Assembly: GCA_022769845.1 (NCBI GenBank) | Contig: JALEIO010000119.1 | Location: 1 to 27,310 of the forward strand | Reading direction: 5' to 3' | DNA: 27,310 nt | DNA from: Oscillospiraceae bacterium | Lineage (GTDB): Bacteria > Bacillota > Clostridia > UMGS1810 | Part shown: piece after piece, positions 1-7,701 of the stretch | Layout of the letters: each line of letters opens with the position of its first letter | Numbering within the stretch: the first letter of the stretch is position 1 | The notes under the pieces: model-generated | The model's input: only the letters and a program-made list of their open reading frames with translations | The model's database searches: none | What the model was told of the DNA's origin: nothing | Position numbers and translations under genes: made by a program

Positions 1-1
1 T

Positions 2-1702
2 ATTCATTTTCACGACGCAGATTATTTTGCTCAGCATATGCACAACTGCGACCTGGTAAATCTTGAGGATATGCTCCAAAACGGCACTGTAATAAGCGGT
101 ACTCTTATCGAAAAACCGCACAGCTTTTCTACCGCGTGCAACATTTCAACACAGATTATCGCGCAGGTTGCCTCCTGCCAGTACGGCGGTCAGAGCATAA
201 GCCTTACGCATCTTGCGCCGTTTGTGGACATCAGCCGAAAAAAAATCAGAAAACAGGTTGAAGCGGAATTAAAATCAATTGACGATAATGTTACCGAAGA
301 ACAGATTTCGCAAATCACTGAAAAAAGGCTTCGCGAAGAGGTCAAAAACGGTGTTCAGATGATTCAGTATCAGGTTGTAACACTTATGACCACCAATGGA
401 CAAGCTCCGTTTGTAACGGTGTTTATGTACCTTAACGAAGCGAAAAACGAGCAGGAAAAAAATGACCTTGCGTTAATCATTGAAGAAACGCTCCGTCAGC
501 GCTACAAAGGCGTTAAAAACGAAAAAGGAGTTTGGATTACACCGGCTTTTCCGAAGCTTATTTATGTTTTGGAGGAGGACAATATTCACCCCGACAGCAA
601 GTATTACTATTTAACCGAGCTTGCGGCAAAATGCACTGCAAAACGAATGGTTCCCGATTATATTTCGGAAAAAATAATGCTTCAAAACAAAATTGACAAA
701 AACGGCGAAGGTCACTGCTACACCTGTATGGGCTGCCGAAGCTTCCTCACACCGTATGTTGACGAAAACGGAAAGCCGAAATATTACGGCAGATTTAATC
801 AGGGCGTAGTAACGGTAAACCTTGTTGACATAGGACTTTCGGCGCAGAAGGATATGGACAAGTTCTGGAAAATTTTTGATGAGCGAATGGAGCTTTGCCA
901 CAGAGCGCTTCAGGCGCGCCACGAACGTCTTACCGGCACCGTTTCGGACGCCGCGCCAATTCTTTGGCAGCACGGCGCTCTGCTCCGTCTTAAAAAAGGA
1001 GAAACTATCGATAAATATCTGCACGGCGGATATTCTACACTTTCGCTCGGCTATGCGGGACTTTGGGAATGTGTTTACTCGCTGATAAATAAAAAGCTTA
1101 CCGAAAAAGAGGGCGAAGAGCTGGGTCTTGAGATTATGAAAAAGCTCAACGAATACACCGCAAAATGGAAAGCCGAAGAAAATATTGACTATTCGATTTA
1201 CGGCACGCCTCTTGAAAGCACAACTTATAAATTTGCAAAATGCTTGCAGAAACGTTTCGGCATTGTAAAGGGTGTAACAGACAGAAATTACATCACAAAC
1301 AGCTATCACGTTCATGTTTCGGAAAATATTGACGCCTTTGACAAGCTTGCGCTTGAATCAAAATTCCAGGCATTGTCGCCGGGCGGAGCAATCTCATACG
1401 TTGAGGTTCCCAATATGCAAAACAATTTAGAAGCGGTGCTTACGGTGATGAAATTTATCTACAACAACATTATGTACGCCGAGCTTAACACAAAATCCGA
1501 TTATTGCCAGGTTTGCGGATATGACGGCGAAATTGAGATAAAAGAAAACGAACACGGCAAGCTTATTTGGGAATGTCCCAACTGCCACAACACCGACCAG
1601 AACAAGCTTAACGTTGCACGCCGCACCTGCGGATACATCGGAACGCAATTCTGGAATCAGGGCAGAACGCAGGAAATTAAAGAACGTGTTTTGCATCTGT
1701 AA
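2..1702 (+). CDS. nrdD: Anaerobic (class III) ribonucleoside-triphosphate reductase, 5' partial
   Basis: This enzyme reduces ribonucleoside triphosphates to deoxyribonucleotides under anaerobic conditions, using a glycyl radical installed by NrdG. The reading frame is open from base 2, giving IHFHDADYFAQH before the first Met at base 38, so that Met is internal and the ATP-cone and N-terminus lie outside the window. About 566 residues are visible. A CxxC...CxxC zinc ribbon (CQVCGYDG ... CPNC) sits near the C-terminus, followed by the glycyl-radical motif RTCGYIG 20-26 residues before the end, as in E. coli NrdD. nrdG follows after a 77-base gap that contains a hairpin. Identification is firm; only the 5' extent is unknown. 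Confidence 0.97.
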   Translation: MHFHDADYFAQHMHNCDLVNLEDMLQNGTVISGTLIEKPHSFSTACNISTQIIAQVASCQYGGQSISLTHLAPFVDISRKKIRKQVEAELKSIDDNVTEEQISQITEKRLREEVKNGVQMIQYQVVTLMTTNGQAPFVTVFMYLNEAKNEQEKNDLALIIEETLRQRYKGVKNEKGVWITPAFPKLIYVLEEDNIHPDSKYYYLTELAAKCTAKRMVPDYISEKIMLQNKIDKNGEGHCYTCMGCRSFLTPYVDENGKPKYYGRFNQGVVTVNLVDIGLSAQKDMDKFWKIFDERMELCHRALQARHERLTGTVSDAAPILWQHGALLRLKKGETIDKYLHGGYSTLSLGYAGLWECVYSLINKKLTEKEGEELGLEIMKKLNEYTAKWKAEENIDYSIYGTPLESTTYKFAKCLQKRFGIVKGVTDRNYITNSYHVHVSENIDAFDKLALESKFQALSPGGAISYVEVPNMQNNLEAVLTVMKFIYNNIMYAELNTKSDYCQVCGYDGEIEIKENEHGKLIWECPNCHNTDQNKLNVARRTCGYIGTQFWNQGRTQEIKERVLHL

Positions 1703-1732
1703 ATTTTCAAGCAAATTTTAAAAATATTTTTC

Positions 1733-1755
1733 GGGCGTACATAATATGTGCGCCC
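1733..1755 (+). other. Intercistronic stem-loop between nrdD and nrdG
   Basis: GGGCGTACAT and ATGTGCGCCC form a ten-pair stem with one T·G wobble around a three-base loop. No T-run follows on the + strand, so it is probably not an intrinsic terminator. It ends about 10 bases before the nrdG ribosome binding site and could stabilise or process the nrdDG transcript or tune nrdG translation. The structure is seen in the sequence; the role is inferred. Confidence 0.5.
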
Positions 1756-1779
1756 AAAATTATGAAAGGAATTTTTATT

Positions 1780-2343
1780 GTGAATGTTGCGGCGATCAAG
1801 AAAAACGATATTGCAAACGGTGTCGGAGTGAGAGTTTCGCTTTTTGTGAGCGGCTGCCGTCACCATTGCAAAAACTGCTTTAACAAAGAAGCGTGGGATT
1901 TTAATTTCGGCAAAAAATTTACGTCGGATATAATGGAAGAAATTATGTCCGCGCTGGAAAAGGATTTTATCAGCGGATTAACCGTCTTGGGCGGCGAGCC
2001 GTTTGAAAATGAAAATCTTGACGGCGTTTTTGCAGTAGTTAAAGAATGTCGGAAACGCTTTCCTCAAAAAAACATTTGGTGCTATACAGGATTTGATTTT
2101 GAAAAGGATTTTTTATCGGGAGAGGGCGAAAGACATCAGAAAATAATGGATATTTTATCGCAGATTGATGTTTTGGTAGACGGCAAATTTATAGAGGAAA
2201 AGAAGGATTTATCACTGCTTTTCCGTGGCTCATCCAATCAGAATATAATAGATGTAAAAAAATCACTCAAAGAAAATAAACTTATCCTTCTTGACGGAAA
2301 ATGGGAACGAACTCCGGGCAGCACAGATATATACGAAATATAA
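1780..2343 (+). CDS. nrdG: Anaerobic ribonucleotide reductase activating protein (radical SAM)
   Basis: NrdG uses S-adenosylmethionine and a [4Fe-4S] cluster to generate the glycyl radical on NrdD. The cluster motif CRHHCKNC (Cys26, Cys30, Cys33) fits CX3CX2C, and LGGEPF follows at the usual place for SAM binding. At 187 residues it is slightly longer than the usual ~155-180. I chose the GTG start at 1780 because AAAGGA at 1765-1770 is a well-placed ribosome binding site (9-base gap) and the product then begins like other NrdG proteins (NVAAIKKNDIANG). An in-frame ATG at 1762 lies upstream of that site and has none of its own. The TAA stop overlaps the first base pairs of the downstream repeat array. 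Confidence 0.95.
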   Translation: MNVAAIKKNDIANGVGVRVSLFVSGCRHHCKNCFNKEAWDFNFGKKFTSDIMEEIMSALEKDFISGLTVLGGEPFENENLDGVFAVVKECRKRFPQKNIWCYTGFDFEKDFLSGEGERHQKIMDILSQIDVLVDGKFIEEKKDLSLLFRGSSNQNIIDVKKSLKENKLILLDGKWERTPGSTDIYEI

Positions 2344-2679
2344 AAAAGCGTTTTTAACACATCAACCCCCTAACCCCCAATCTTGGGGGCAGGATGGTAC
2401 GCTTTTTTGAAACAAGCTGATTGCGCACTTCTCGCGCGCAATTTCCTATGTTATAAAAAAGTGTTTTTAACACATCAACCCCTAACCCCCAATCTTGGGG
2501 GCAGGATGGTTCGCTTTTTTGAAACATGCTGATTGCGCACTTCTCGCGCGCAATTTCCTATGTTATAAAAAAGTGTTTTTAACACATCAACCCTCTAACC
2601 CCCAATCTTAGGGGCAGGATGGTTCGCTTTTTTGAAACATGCTGATTGCGCACTTCTCGCGCGCAATTTCCTATGTTAT
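2342..2679. repeat. Three tandem copies of a ~113-bp structured intergenic repeat
   Basis: Copies lie at about 2342-2454, 2455-2566 and 2567-2679 and differ at only a few bases. Each copy holds an outer A6-G(C/T)G ... CGC-T6 pairing, an inner C-rich/G-rich hairpin (CCCCCA-ATCT-TGGGGG in copies 1 and 2) and a second hairpin ATTGCGC ... GCGCAAT. Copies 2 and 3 share variants (GTG for GCG, TTCGC for TACGC, CATGC for CAAGC), suggesting they duplicated from each other after diverging from copy 1. There are no spacers, so it is not CRISPR. No protein-coding potential is apparent. It fills the whole gap between convergent nrdG and the sugar isomerase gene. Function unknown. Confidence 0.9.
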
Positions 2680-2712
2680 AAAAAAAGGTCGGTTCATAAC
2701 CGACCTTTTTTT
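2680..2712. terminator. Bidirectional intrinsic terminator
   Basis: A7, then GGTCGGTT-cat-AACCGACC, then T7. The eight-pair perfect stem flanked by an A-run and a T-run can stop transcription from nrdG (+) and from the sugar operon (-). The T-run overlaps the stop codon of the minus-strand gene that ends at 2711. Confidence 0.9.
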
Positions 2713-3547
2713 ACAGCCCTATTGATTTTAAATAATCAATACTCTTTTTTGCATCCTCCATAGAGGTTGCGTTGGGATGACCGTCCTGCTCGACAATCAA
2801 ATATTTAATTCCGCATTCCTTTGCCGCCTCAACAATTTTAGGCATATCCTGAATACCGTATCCTACGGGTCTAAACTCAAACCCGTTATCTTCTTTTGAA
2901 GCTTTGGTTTTCTCGCTTCCGCTGTTGTCTATAAGTGCATAAACGGGACCGCCGCCAAGATTTTTGCAAACAAAATCTTTAAGATGCAGAATTTCTATAC
3001 GTCCTGAATATTTTTTCATAACTTCTGTCGGCTCATAGCCTGCGTAGTGAACCCAGCAAACGTCAAGCTCGGGCTTAATAACGTCAAGACCCAAATTGTC
3101 AAAAATCATTTCGTGAATGGTTTTTCCGTTGATTTTATCAAATTCAAAATCGTGATTATGATAGTAAAGGTCAATTCCGCCCTTTTTCAAAATCTCGCTC
3201 GATTTTTTGAATTTTGCCATTGTTCCGTCCCAGTCGTTTACATAATTTTCCTTGCCATACCACGGAATAGCACAGTATTTAACACCGAGCGTATTAAGAT
3301 ATTTAACGGTGTCTTCAGGTTTTAAAGGCTCGTCATCTTTTACTCCTACAGTCTGGTGCGACGAAACCGCCTCCAAACCGTATTTATCAAGCATTGCCTT
3401 TACTTCCTCTGCGCTTTTGCCGAAAAATCCTGCAAATTCAACACATTCATAACCCATTTCTTTAACCGCTTTAAGGCAAGCGTCCATATCCTTTTCCATT
3501 TCATCGCGAACGGAATAAAGCTGTAAACCTAATTTAAAATTACTCAT
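2711..3547 (-). CDS. Sugar phosphate isomerase/epimerase family protein (TIM barrel)
   Basis: This 278-residue protein belongs to the xylose-isomerase-like/AP endonuclease 2 TIM-barrel superfamily. It opens with KLGLQLYSVRDEM, typical of the family, and carries the expected metal and substrate residues: YYHNHDFEF (His130, His132), ELDVCW (Glu160, Asp162), HLKD (His188, Asp191) and VEQD near Glu254. Members usually isomerise or epimerise sugars or inositol derivatives in the cytoplasm; the substrate cannot be told here. The start is supported by GAGGTGA upstream. It lies 24 bases after the Gfo/Idh/MocA gene, so the two are almost certainly co-transcribed, a common pairing in sugar or cyclitol oxidation pathways. 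Confidence 0.88.
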   Translation of the reverse strand: MSNFKLGLQLYSVRDEMEKDMDACLKAVKEMGYECVEFAGFFGKSAEEVKAMLDKYGLEAVSSHQTVGVKDDEPLKPEDTVKYLNTLGVKYCAIPWYGKENYVNDWDGTMAKFKKSSEILKKGGIDLYYHNHDFEFDKINGKTIHEMIFDNLGLDVIKPELDVCWVHYAGYEPTEVMKKYSGRIEILHLKDFVCKNLGGGPVYALIDNSGSEKTKASKEDNGFEFRPVGYGIQDMPKIVEAAKECGIKYLIVEQDGHPNATSMEDAKKSIDYLKSIGL

Positions 3548-3571
3548 TTTAATTTCACCTCAATATTTAAG

Positions 3572-4729
3572 TTATATTTCAGGAATTTCAATTTCAATTT
3601 CTTTGCCAAGCTTGTTCGATTTTGCTATGCCGTCAATAATAGCCTGGTTGATAATAATCTGACTTGTCGGAACAGGAGCTTTTCCGCCGGTCTTAACAGC
3701 GTCAAGGAACGAACGGATTTTTTTATAGAAGCAGCCCTCGCTGTTATCTTTAATAATCGGAATTTCGGTAACAACGCCTTCGCCGGCAACATTGTGATAA
3801 ATTTTCATAGGACCGCCGACAGAGCCGTTCCAACATTCGGTTGACGGAATACGGAGCGAGCCTTTTTTACCCATAATAATTGTGTCGCCCGGTGTGTCAA
3901 GATGCATTGCCCACGCAATTCTGAAATCGAGGATAATTCCGCCTTCCAATCTTATAAAACCTGCGCCGAAATCGTCAACGCCGAAAAGCGAAGCATATTC
4001 GGGGTGTTTTTCATAATAATTCGGGTCTGTACCGAAGAAATTCGAGGTGTATCCCGTAACTGTAAGCGGCTTGGGATAACCGATTGCATTAAGCACCATA
4101 TCAAGCGAATAGCAGCCGATGTCGCCGAGCGCACCGAGACCTGCGGTTTTATCTTCAATAAACGTTGTTCCGAAAGGTGTCGGAATACCTTTTCTTCGTC
4201 CGCCGCCCGTCTGTATGTAATAAATTTCGCCAAGCTCGCCCGACTCAACAATCTTTTTAATCATCTGCATATTGGGGTCAAATCTGGGCTGGAAGCCGAT
4301 TGAAAGAACCTTTCCGCTCTTTTTCTCCGCTCTGCAAATTTCAACCGCTTCTTCAAGCGTTACACACATCGGTTTTTCCAAAAGCACATTAACGCCGTGC
4401 TCCAATGCATAAATTGCACATTCTGCGTGTGTTCTGTTGTAAGTACAAATGCTTACCGCGTCAAGCTCTTCATTGTCAATAAGCTCTTTGTGGCTTCGAT
4501 AGCATCGAACATTTTCAACCTCGTTTTTCTTAAAGAATTTTTCAGCCTTGCCGTCGATAAGGTCTGCGCCGCCCACAATTTCAACATCGGGCATTTTTTT
4601 ATACTGCTGAATGTGCGCGTCTGCAATCCAGCCTGTTCCGATAATACCAATCTTAAGCTTTTTGGTAGTATCAATTTCCGTTACTTCCTGGTCCTCTTTA
4701 AACTTGTTCAAAATATCGTTATCTGCCAT
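3572..4729 (-). CDS. Gfo/Idh/MocA family NAD(P)-dependent oxidoreductase
   Basis: Predicted cytoplasmic sugar or cyclitol dehydrogenase of 385 residues. A Rossmann motif IGIIGTGWIADAH sits at residues 27-39 and the conserved EKP with catalytic Lys119 at 118-120. The second catalytic region reads GDIGCYSLD, the D-x-G-x-Y form in which Tyr takes the place of the more common His, as in glucose-fructose oxidoreductase. I start at the ATG at 4729 because AAAGGAGC lies about nine bases upstream; the longer in-frame ATG at 4750 would place that ribosome binding site inside the coding region. First gene of a two-gene operon divergent from an AraC-type regulator. Substrate unknown. Confidence 0.9.
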   Translation of the reverse strand: MADNDILNKFKEDQEVTEIDTTKKLKIGIIGTGWIADAHIQQYKKMPDVEIVGGADLIDGKAEKFFKKNEVENVRCYRSHKELIDNEELDAVSICTYNRTHAECAIYALEHGVNVLLEKPMCVTLEEAVEICRAEKKSGKVLSIGFQPRFDPNMQMIKKIVESGELGEIYYIQTGGGRRKGIPTPFGTTFIEDKTAGLGALGDIGCYSLDMVLNAIGYPKPLTVTGYTSNFFGTDPNYYEKHPEYASLFGVDDFGAGFIRLEGGIILDFRIAWAMHLDTPGDTIIMGKKGSLRIPSTECWNGSVGGPMKIYHNVAGEGVVTEIPIIKDNSEGCFYKKIRSFLDAVKTGGKAPVPTSQIIINQAIIDGIAKSNKLGKEIEIEIPEI

Positions 4730-4787
4730 ATTTTTCAGCTCCTTTTTCATTATACCCTTGAAATAGGGTTCACTTTATGTTACAATA

Positions 4788-4796
4788 ATTATAGCA
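4788..4796 (-). promoter_or_regulatory. Extended -10 promoter element for the oxidoreductase operon
   Basis: On the minus strand the sequence reads TGCTATAAT, a perfect extended -10. At 17 bases upstream the hexamer is TATAAA, a poor -35, which would fit a promoter that needs an activator. It lies about 60 bases ahead of the oxidoreductase start. Confidence 0.55.
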
Positions 4797-4824
4797 ACAG
4801 CAAGCGGCGTTTTATACAGAAATG

Positions 4825-4852
4825 TTGACTTGTTATTGAACAATATTGACTT
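4825..4852. promoter_or_regulatory. Direct repeat TTGACTT x2, candidate AraC-type operator
   Basis: TTGACTT occurs at 4825-4831 and 4846-4852, 21 bp apart (two helical turns), on the same face of the DNA. It lies between the divergent AraC-type regulator and the oxidoreductase operon, about 30 bp upstream of the operon's extended -10. This matches the usual layout for AraC-family activators, which bind phased direct repeats next to the -35 region. The repeats are seen; binding is inferred. Confidence 0.4.
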
Positions 4853-4864
4853 TTGGTGGTTTTT

Positions 4865-5731
4865 ATGCATAACGAAATAGTAAATTCCAATATTCCGAAT
4901 ACACCTGCAAGAATTGTCTTGCCCGGCAGCGGCTCGGAAAAGGGTACATTTTGCAGACCTCATATTCACAACGAGATTGAAATTTTATATATTCTTGACG
5001 GAAATTTTACGGCATACAATGACGATATAAAGATTACAGCAAAAACAGGTGATATTATTTTTATCAACAGCCGCGTTGTTCACGCAACAATAGTAGAAAC
5101 TTCGGGCACGCGCAGCTGTCTTATTCAGTTTGATATGTCGGAGGTTTCGCAAAATCACTTGAAAAACGTGAGCAAATATTTGCGGCGGTTTTTAAGCAGC
5201 AGCGAATGCCCTATGTATATTTTTGAGGCAAATGATGAAAAAACAAAGGAACTTCGAAGCTATCTTGACGAGATAATAGCAGAAGACAAAACAAGAAAAA
5301 AGGCATATGAAATGTATATCGGCGCAAACATATACAAGGTGCTGGCGCTTTTGCACCGATACGATATTGTGCTTGACGAAACCAATTCTTTTGACAGCGG
5401 CACAATCGAGCGTGTACTGCCGGTGCTGAACTATATTGACACGCATTATCAGGAGGAAATAACACTTGAAACTTTGAGCAAAGTAATAAACCTTAACCAA
5501 TATTACTTTTGCCGCCTTTTTAAAAAAGCAACAAATTCCACATTTACCGAATATCTTAATTTTGTGCGTGTGTGCAAGGCAGAAAAGCTTCTTCTTTCGG
5601 GCGCAAACACCATTTCGGAAATTTCTATGAACGTCGGCTTTTCCTCCGTTTCGTATTTTAACCGTATTTTTAAGCGGTATAAAGGCTGTACGCCTTCGGC
5701 ATATAAAAAGGTTAAGTATGCGGTGCAGTAA
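4865..5731 (+). CDS. AraC family transcriptional regulator with cupin sensor domain
   Basis: A 288-residue regulator. The N-terminal ~130 residues form a cupin-like ligand domain (HIHNEIEILYILDG, then a GDIIFINS strand). The C-terminal ~100 residues carry two AraC-type helix-turn-helix units (ETLSKVINLNQYYFCRLFKK and ISEISMNVGFSSVSYFNRIF), ending with the family signature KGCTPSAYKK. It is transcribed divergently from the sugar oxidoreductase operon and probably activates it in response to a sugar-like ligand. The ATG at 4865 is preferred; a TTG at 4853 would add four residues. Its ribosome binding site (GGTGG) is weak, in keeping with low expression of a regulator. Confidence 0.92.
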   Translation: MHNEIVNSNIPNTPARIVLPGSGSEKGTFCRPHIHNEIEILYILDGNFTAYNDDIKITAKTGDIIFINSRVVHATIVETSGTRSCLIQFDMSEVSQNHLKNVSKYLRRFLSSSECPMYIFEANDEKTKELRSYLDEIIAEDKTRKKAYEMYIGANIYKVLALLHRYDIVLDETNSFDSGTIERVLPVLNYIDTHYQEEITLETLSKVINLNQYYFCRLFKKATNSTFTEYLNFVRVCKAEKLLLSGANTISEISMNVGFSSVSYFNRIFKRYKGCTPSAYKKVKYAVQ

Positions 5732-5746
5732 ATAAAATTTTAAAAT

Positions 5747-5777
5747 AAAAAACAGACGGAAAATTCCGCCTGTTTTT
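5747..5777. terminator. Bidirectional terminator between AraC-type regulator and DUF1292 gene
   Basis: A6, then a hairpin built from CAGACGGAA and TTCCGCCTG, then T5. One position is an A/C mismatch on the + strand but a G·U wobble in the minus transcript, so the minus-strand RNA is better paired. It serves two convergent genes. Confidence 0.8.
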
Positions 5778-5778
5778 A

Positions 5779-6048
5779 TTATTTTTCGCTCATTTCATCA
5801 AAAATACGGTCAAGCTCTGCCGACGCATTTTCAAACTCCTCGTCATCCTCAATGTCAAGAAGGTCAAATTCGCCGTTCTTATACTCTCTGTAACCGTAAA
5901 TAAAAATCTCGTTTTCATCATCCTTTTTATCAATCGGCATAACCGCAATATACTCTTTTGAGCACGCTTCAAACGTGCCGAGAATTTCACAGTCTAACTT
6001 AACGCCGCCGTCGCCCTCTATGGTTACAACGTTATTTTCGCCGCTCAT
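5779..6048 (-). CDS. DUF1292 domain protein (YrzB-like)
   Basis: An 89-residue acidic protein matching the DUF1292 family of Firmicutes: a short beta-rich core (EYIAVMPIDKKDDENEIFIYGY) followed by the acidic segment LDIEDDEEFENA and a helical tail. Its biochemical role is unknown. The ATG overlaps the last four bases of the yebC-type gene and its ribosome binding site (GGAAG) lies inside that gene, so the two are translationally linked. DUF1292 genes are usually found next to the Holliday junction resolvase gene yqgF/ruvX; the yebC partner here is less usual. Confidence 0.85.
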   Translation of the reverse strand: MSGENNVVTIEGDGGVKLDCEILGTFEACSKEYIAVMPIDKKDDENEIFIYGYREYKNGEFDLLDIEDDEEFENASAELDRIFDEMSEK

Positions 6049-6779
6049 TCGTCGTCTTCCTCCCAGTTGTGATAAATATCCTGAACGTCGTCATTATCCT
6101 CAAGATTTTCAATAAGCTTTTGCATCATCAAAATATCGTGGTCGTCGGTAAGCTTGATATAATTTTGCGGAACCATTTCAACCTCCGCAGACGCATAGGC
6201 ATAATTTTTATCCTCAAGCGCCGCCACAACGTCCGAAAAATCATCGGGCGAGGTTGTGATTTCGTAATACTCATCATTTGCCTCAAAATCCTCCGCGCCG
6301 GCGTCAAGAGCGTCCATTGTAATGGTGTCCTCGTCAATATCGTCCGCTTTCAGAATGATAATTTTTCCTTTTTTGTCAAACATCCAGCTGACCGAGCCGT
6401 TTGTGCCGAGATTGCCACCGAATTTATCAAAATAATGACGCAAATCCCCCGCTGTTCTGTTTCGATTGTCGGTGAGCGTTTCAACAATAACCGCAACTCC
6501 CGACGGACCGTATCCTTCATAAGTAATATTCTCGTAGCTGTCCTCGTTGCCGTCGCCCAAAGCCTTTTTGATACATCTTGAAATATTGTCGTTCGGCATA
6601 TTGTTTGAGCGCGCCTTTGCGATAATATCCTTTAATTTTCTGTTAACTTCAGGGTCTGCTCCGCCGCTTTTAACCGCAACGGTTATTTCTCTGCCGAGCT
6701 TTGTAAAAATTTTGCCCTTTTGAGCGTCGGTTTTTTCCTTTTTATGTTTAATATTTGACCATTTCGAATGTCCTGACAT
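6045..6779 (-). CDS. YebC/PmpR family protein
   Basis: A 244-residue member of the YebC/PmpR family, with the invariant opening MSGHSKWSNIKHKK and the conserved segments ARSNNMPNDNI, YEGYGPSGVA and DNRNRTAGDLRH. The family is annotated as DNA-binding regulators; several members are now linked to relieving ribosome stalling at proline-rich stretches. The length is the family norm. The ATG has GGAGG nine bases upstream. It lies 30 bases after the esterase gene and overlaps the DUF1292 gene by four bases, implying one transcript of three genes. Confidence 0.95.
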   Translation of the reverse strand: MSGHSKWSNIKHKKEKTDAQKGKIFTKLGREITVAVKSGGADPEVNRKLKDIIAKARSNNMPNDNISRCIKKALGDGNEDSYENITYEGYGPSGVAVIVETLTDNRNRTAGDLRHYFDKFGGNLGTNGSVSWMFDKKGKIIILKADDIDEDTITMDALDAGAEDFEANDEYYEITTSPDDFSDVVAALEDKNYAYASAEVEMVPQNYIKLTDDHDILMMQKLIENLEDNDDVQDIYHNWEEDDE

Positions 6780-6809
6780 ACTAAAATTCCTCCGTTAATT
6801 TATTACATT

Positions 6810-7550
6810 TTATTTTTCGTTTACAAAAAATTTAATTGCACGTTCAATATATTTGTCCCAAAAACTCCATTCGTGACTGCCGGGTCCTTCTTCGTAAACA
6901 TAGTCAAAGCCCTTGCCTTGAATGGTTTCTCTGAAGGTTTTATTGTCCTCATACAAAAAATCTTCCGTTCCGCACGCCTGATAAATACGCGGTTTATTTT
7001 CGCCCTTAAAGTTTTTAATAAGCGTTATGACGCTCTCCTCGGTGCCCTCTAAAGTATCTGTTTCGCCAAATGCCAAAAACGCGTCGCTTTTCCAATTAAG
7101 CTCGGAGTCTGCGTGAGCGGATATATCCAAAACACCCGAAAGAGACGCCGCCGCAGAAAAAGTATCGCTGTTTCTAAGCGCAATCTTAAACGCACCGTAG
7201 CCGCCCATAGAAAGCCCGGCAATAAACGTATCCTCACGTTTTTTGCTCAAACGAAAAACTTTTCGTGTATAATCAACAAGCTCCTCTGAAACATAAGTAT
7301 AAAAATTTCTGCCGTATTTCATATCGGTGTAAAAGCTTCGGTCAACATTCGGCATAATAAGCGCAATTCCTGCATTCATCGCATATCTTTCAACCGAGCT
7401 TCTTCTTTCCCACGCAGTGTGGTTATCCGAAAGACCGTGCAAAAGATACAAGGTTTTTATGTTATCTTCTACCTTTTCGGGAATAACCGCATTAAAGCAA
7501 ACGTCCTGCCCGAGAACGTCCGACTTAAAGTAGCAATTAAAAAATGCCAT
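6810..7550 (-). CDS. Alpha/beta-hydrolase esterase (EstA / esterase D-like)
   Basis: A 246-residue carboxylesterase of the esterase D / tributyrin esterase family. The oxyanion segment LLHGLSDNHTAW lies at residues 36-47 and the nucleophile elbow GLSMGG at 112-117 (catalytic Ser114). The acid is probably Asp197 in GTEDFLY and the histidine His226 in GSHEWSFW. No signal peptide is visible, so it should act in the cytoplasm on short acyl or acetyl/feruloyl esters; the natural substrate is unknown. A GGGGG stretch upstream of the ATG is the ribosome binding site, and a consensus-like promoter is visible upstream. Confidence 0.9.
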   Translation of the reverse strand: MAFFNCYFKSDVLGQDVCFNAVIPEKVEDNIKTLYLLHGLSDNHTAWERRSSVERYAMNAGIALIMPNVDRSFYTDMKYGRNFYTYVSEELVDYTRKVFRLSKKREDTFIAGLSMGGYGAFKIALRNSDTFSAAASLSGVLDISAHADSELNWKSDAFLAFGETDTLEGTEESVITLIKNFKGENKPRIYQACGTEDFLYEDNKTFRETIQGKGFDYVYEEGPGSHEWSFWDKYIERAIKFFVNEK

Positions 7551-7584
7551 CTTTTAAACCCCCAATAAAAAACTCCACCATTAT

Positions 7585-7612
7585 ATTGTATCGTAAATAG
7601 CCAAAATGTCAA
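7585..7612 (-). promoter_or_regulatory. SigA-type promoter for the esterase-yebC-DUF1292 operon
   Basis: On the minus strand, TTGACA (7612-7607) is followed after 16 bases by TACAAT (7590-7585), about 35 bases ahead of the esterase start codon. Good match to the vegetative consensus. Confidence 0.65.
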
Positions 7613-7701
7613 GTTTTTTTTACGCTTTTTGTGATAATAAGCAAAATTTGCGAATAGAAATATAACATAATACAAAAAATTGTGTAGGGAGTGTATAAAT
7701 T

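Noticed and set aside
611..1315. Minus-strand open frame of 234 codons inside nrdD
   Set aside because: It lies wholly antisense to a conserved gene, lacks a recognisable domain or ribosome binding site, and its Phe/Arg-rich composition is that of a shadow frame.
2342..2679. Possible CRISPR array
   Set aside because: The repeats are ~113 bp and directly adjacent, with no unique spacers and no cas genes.
4397..4828. Plus-strand open frame of 143 codons antisense to the oxidoreductase
   Set aside because: It overlaps the conserved Rossmann region and the divergent promoter, with no ribosome binding site or known domain.
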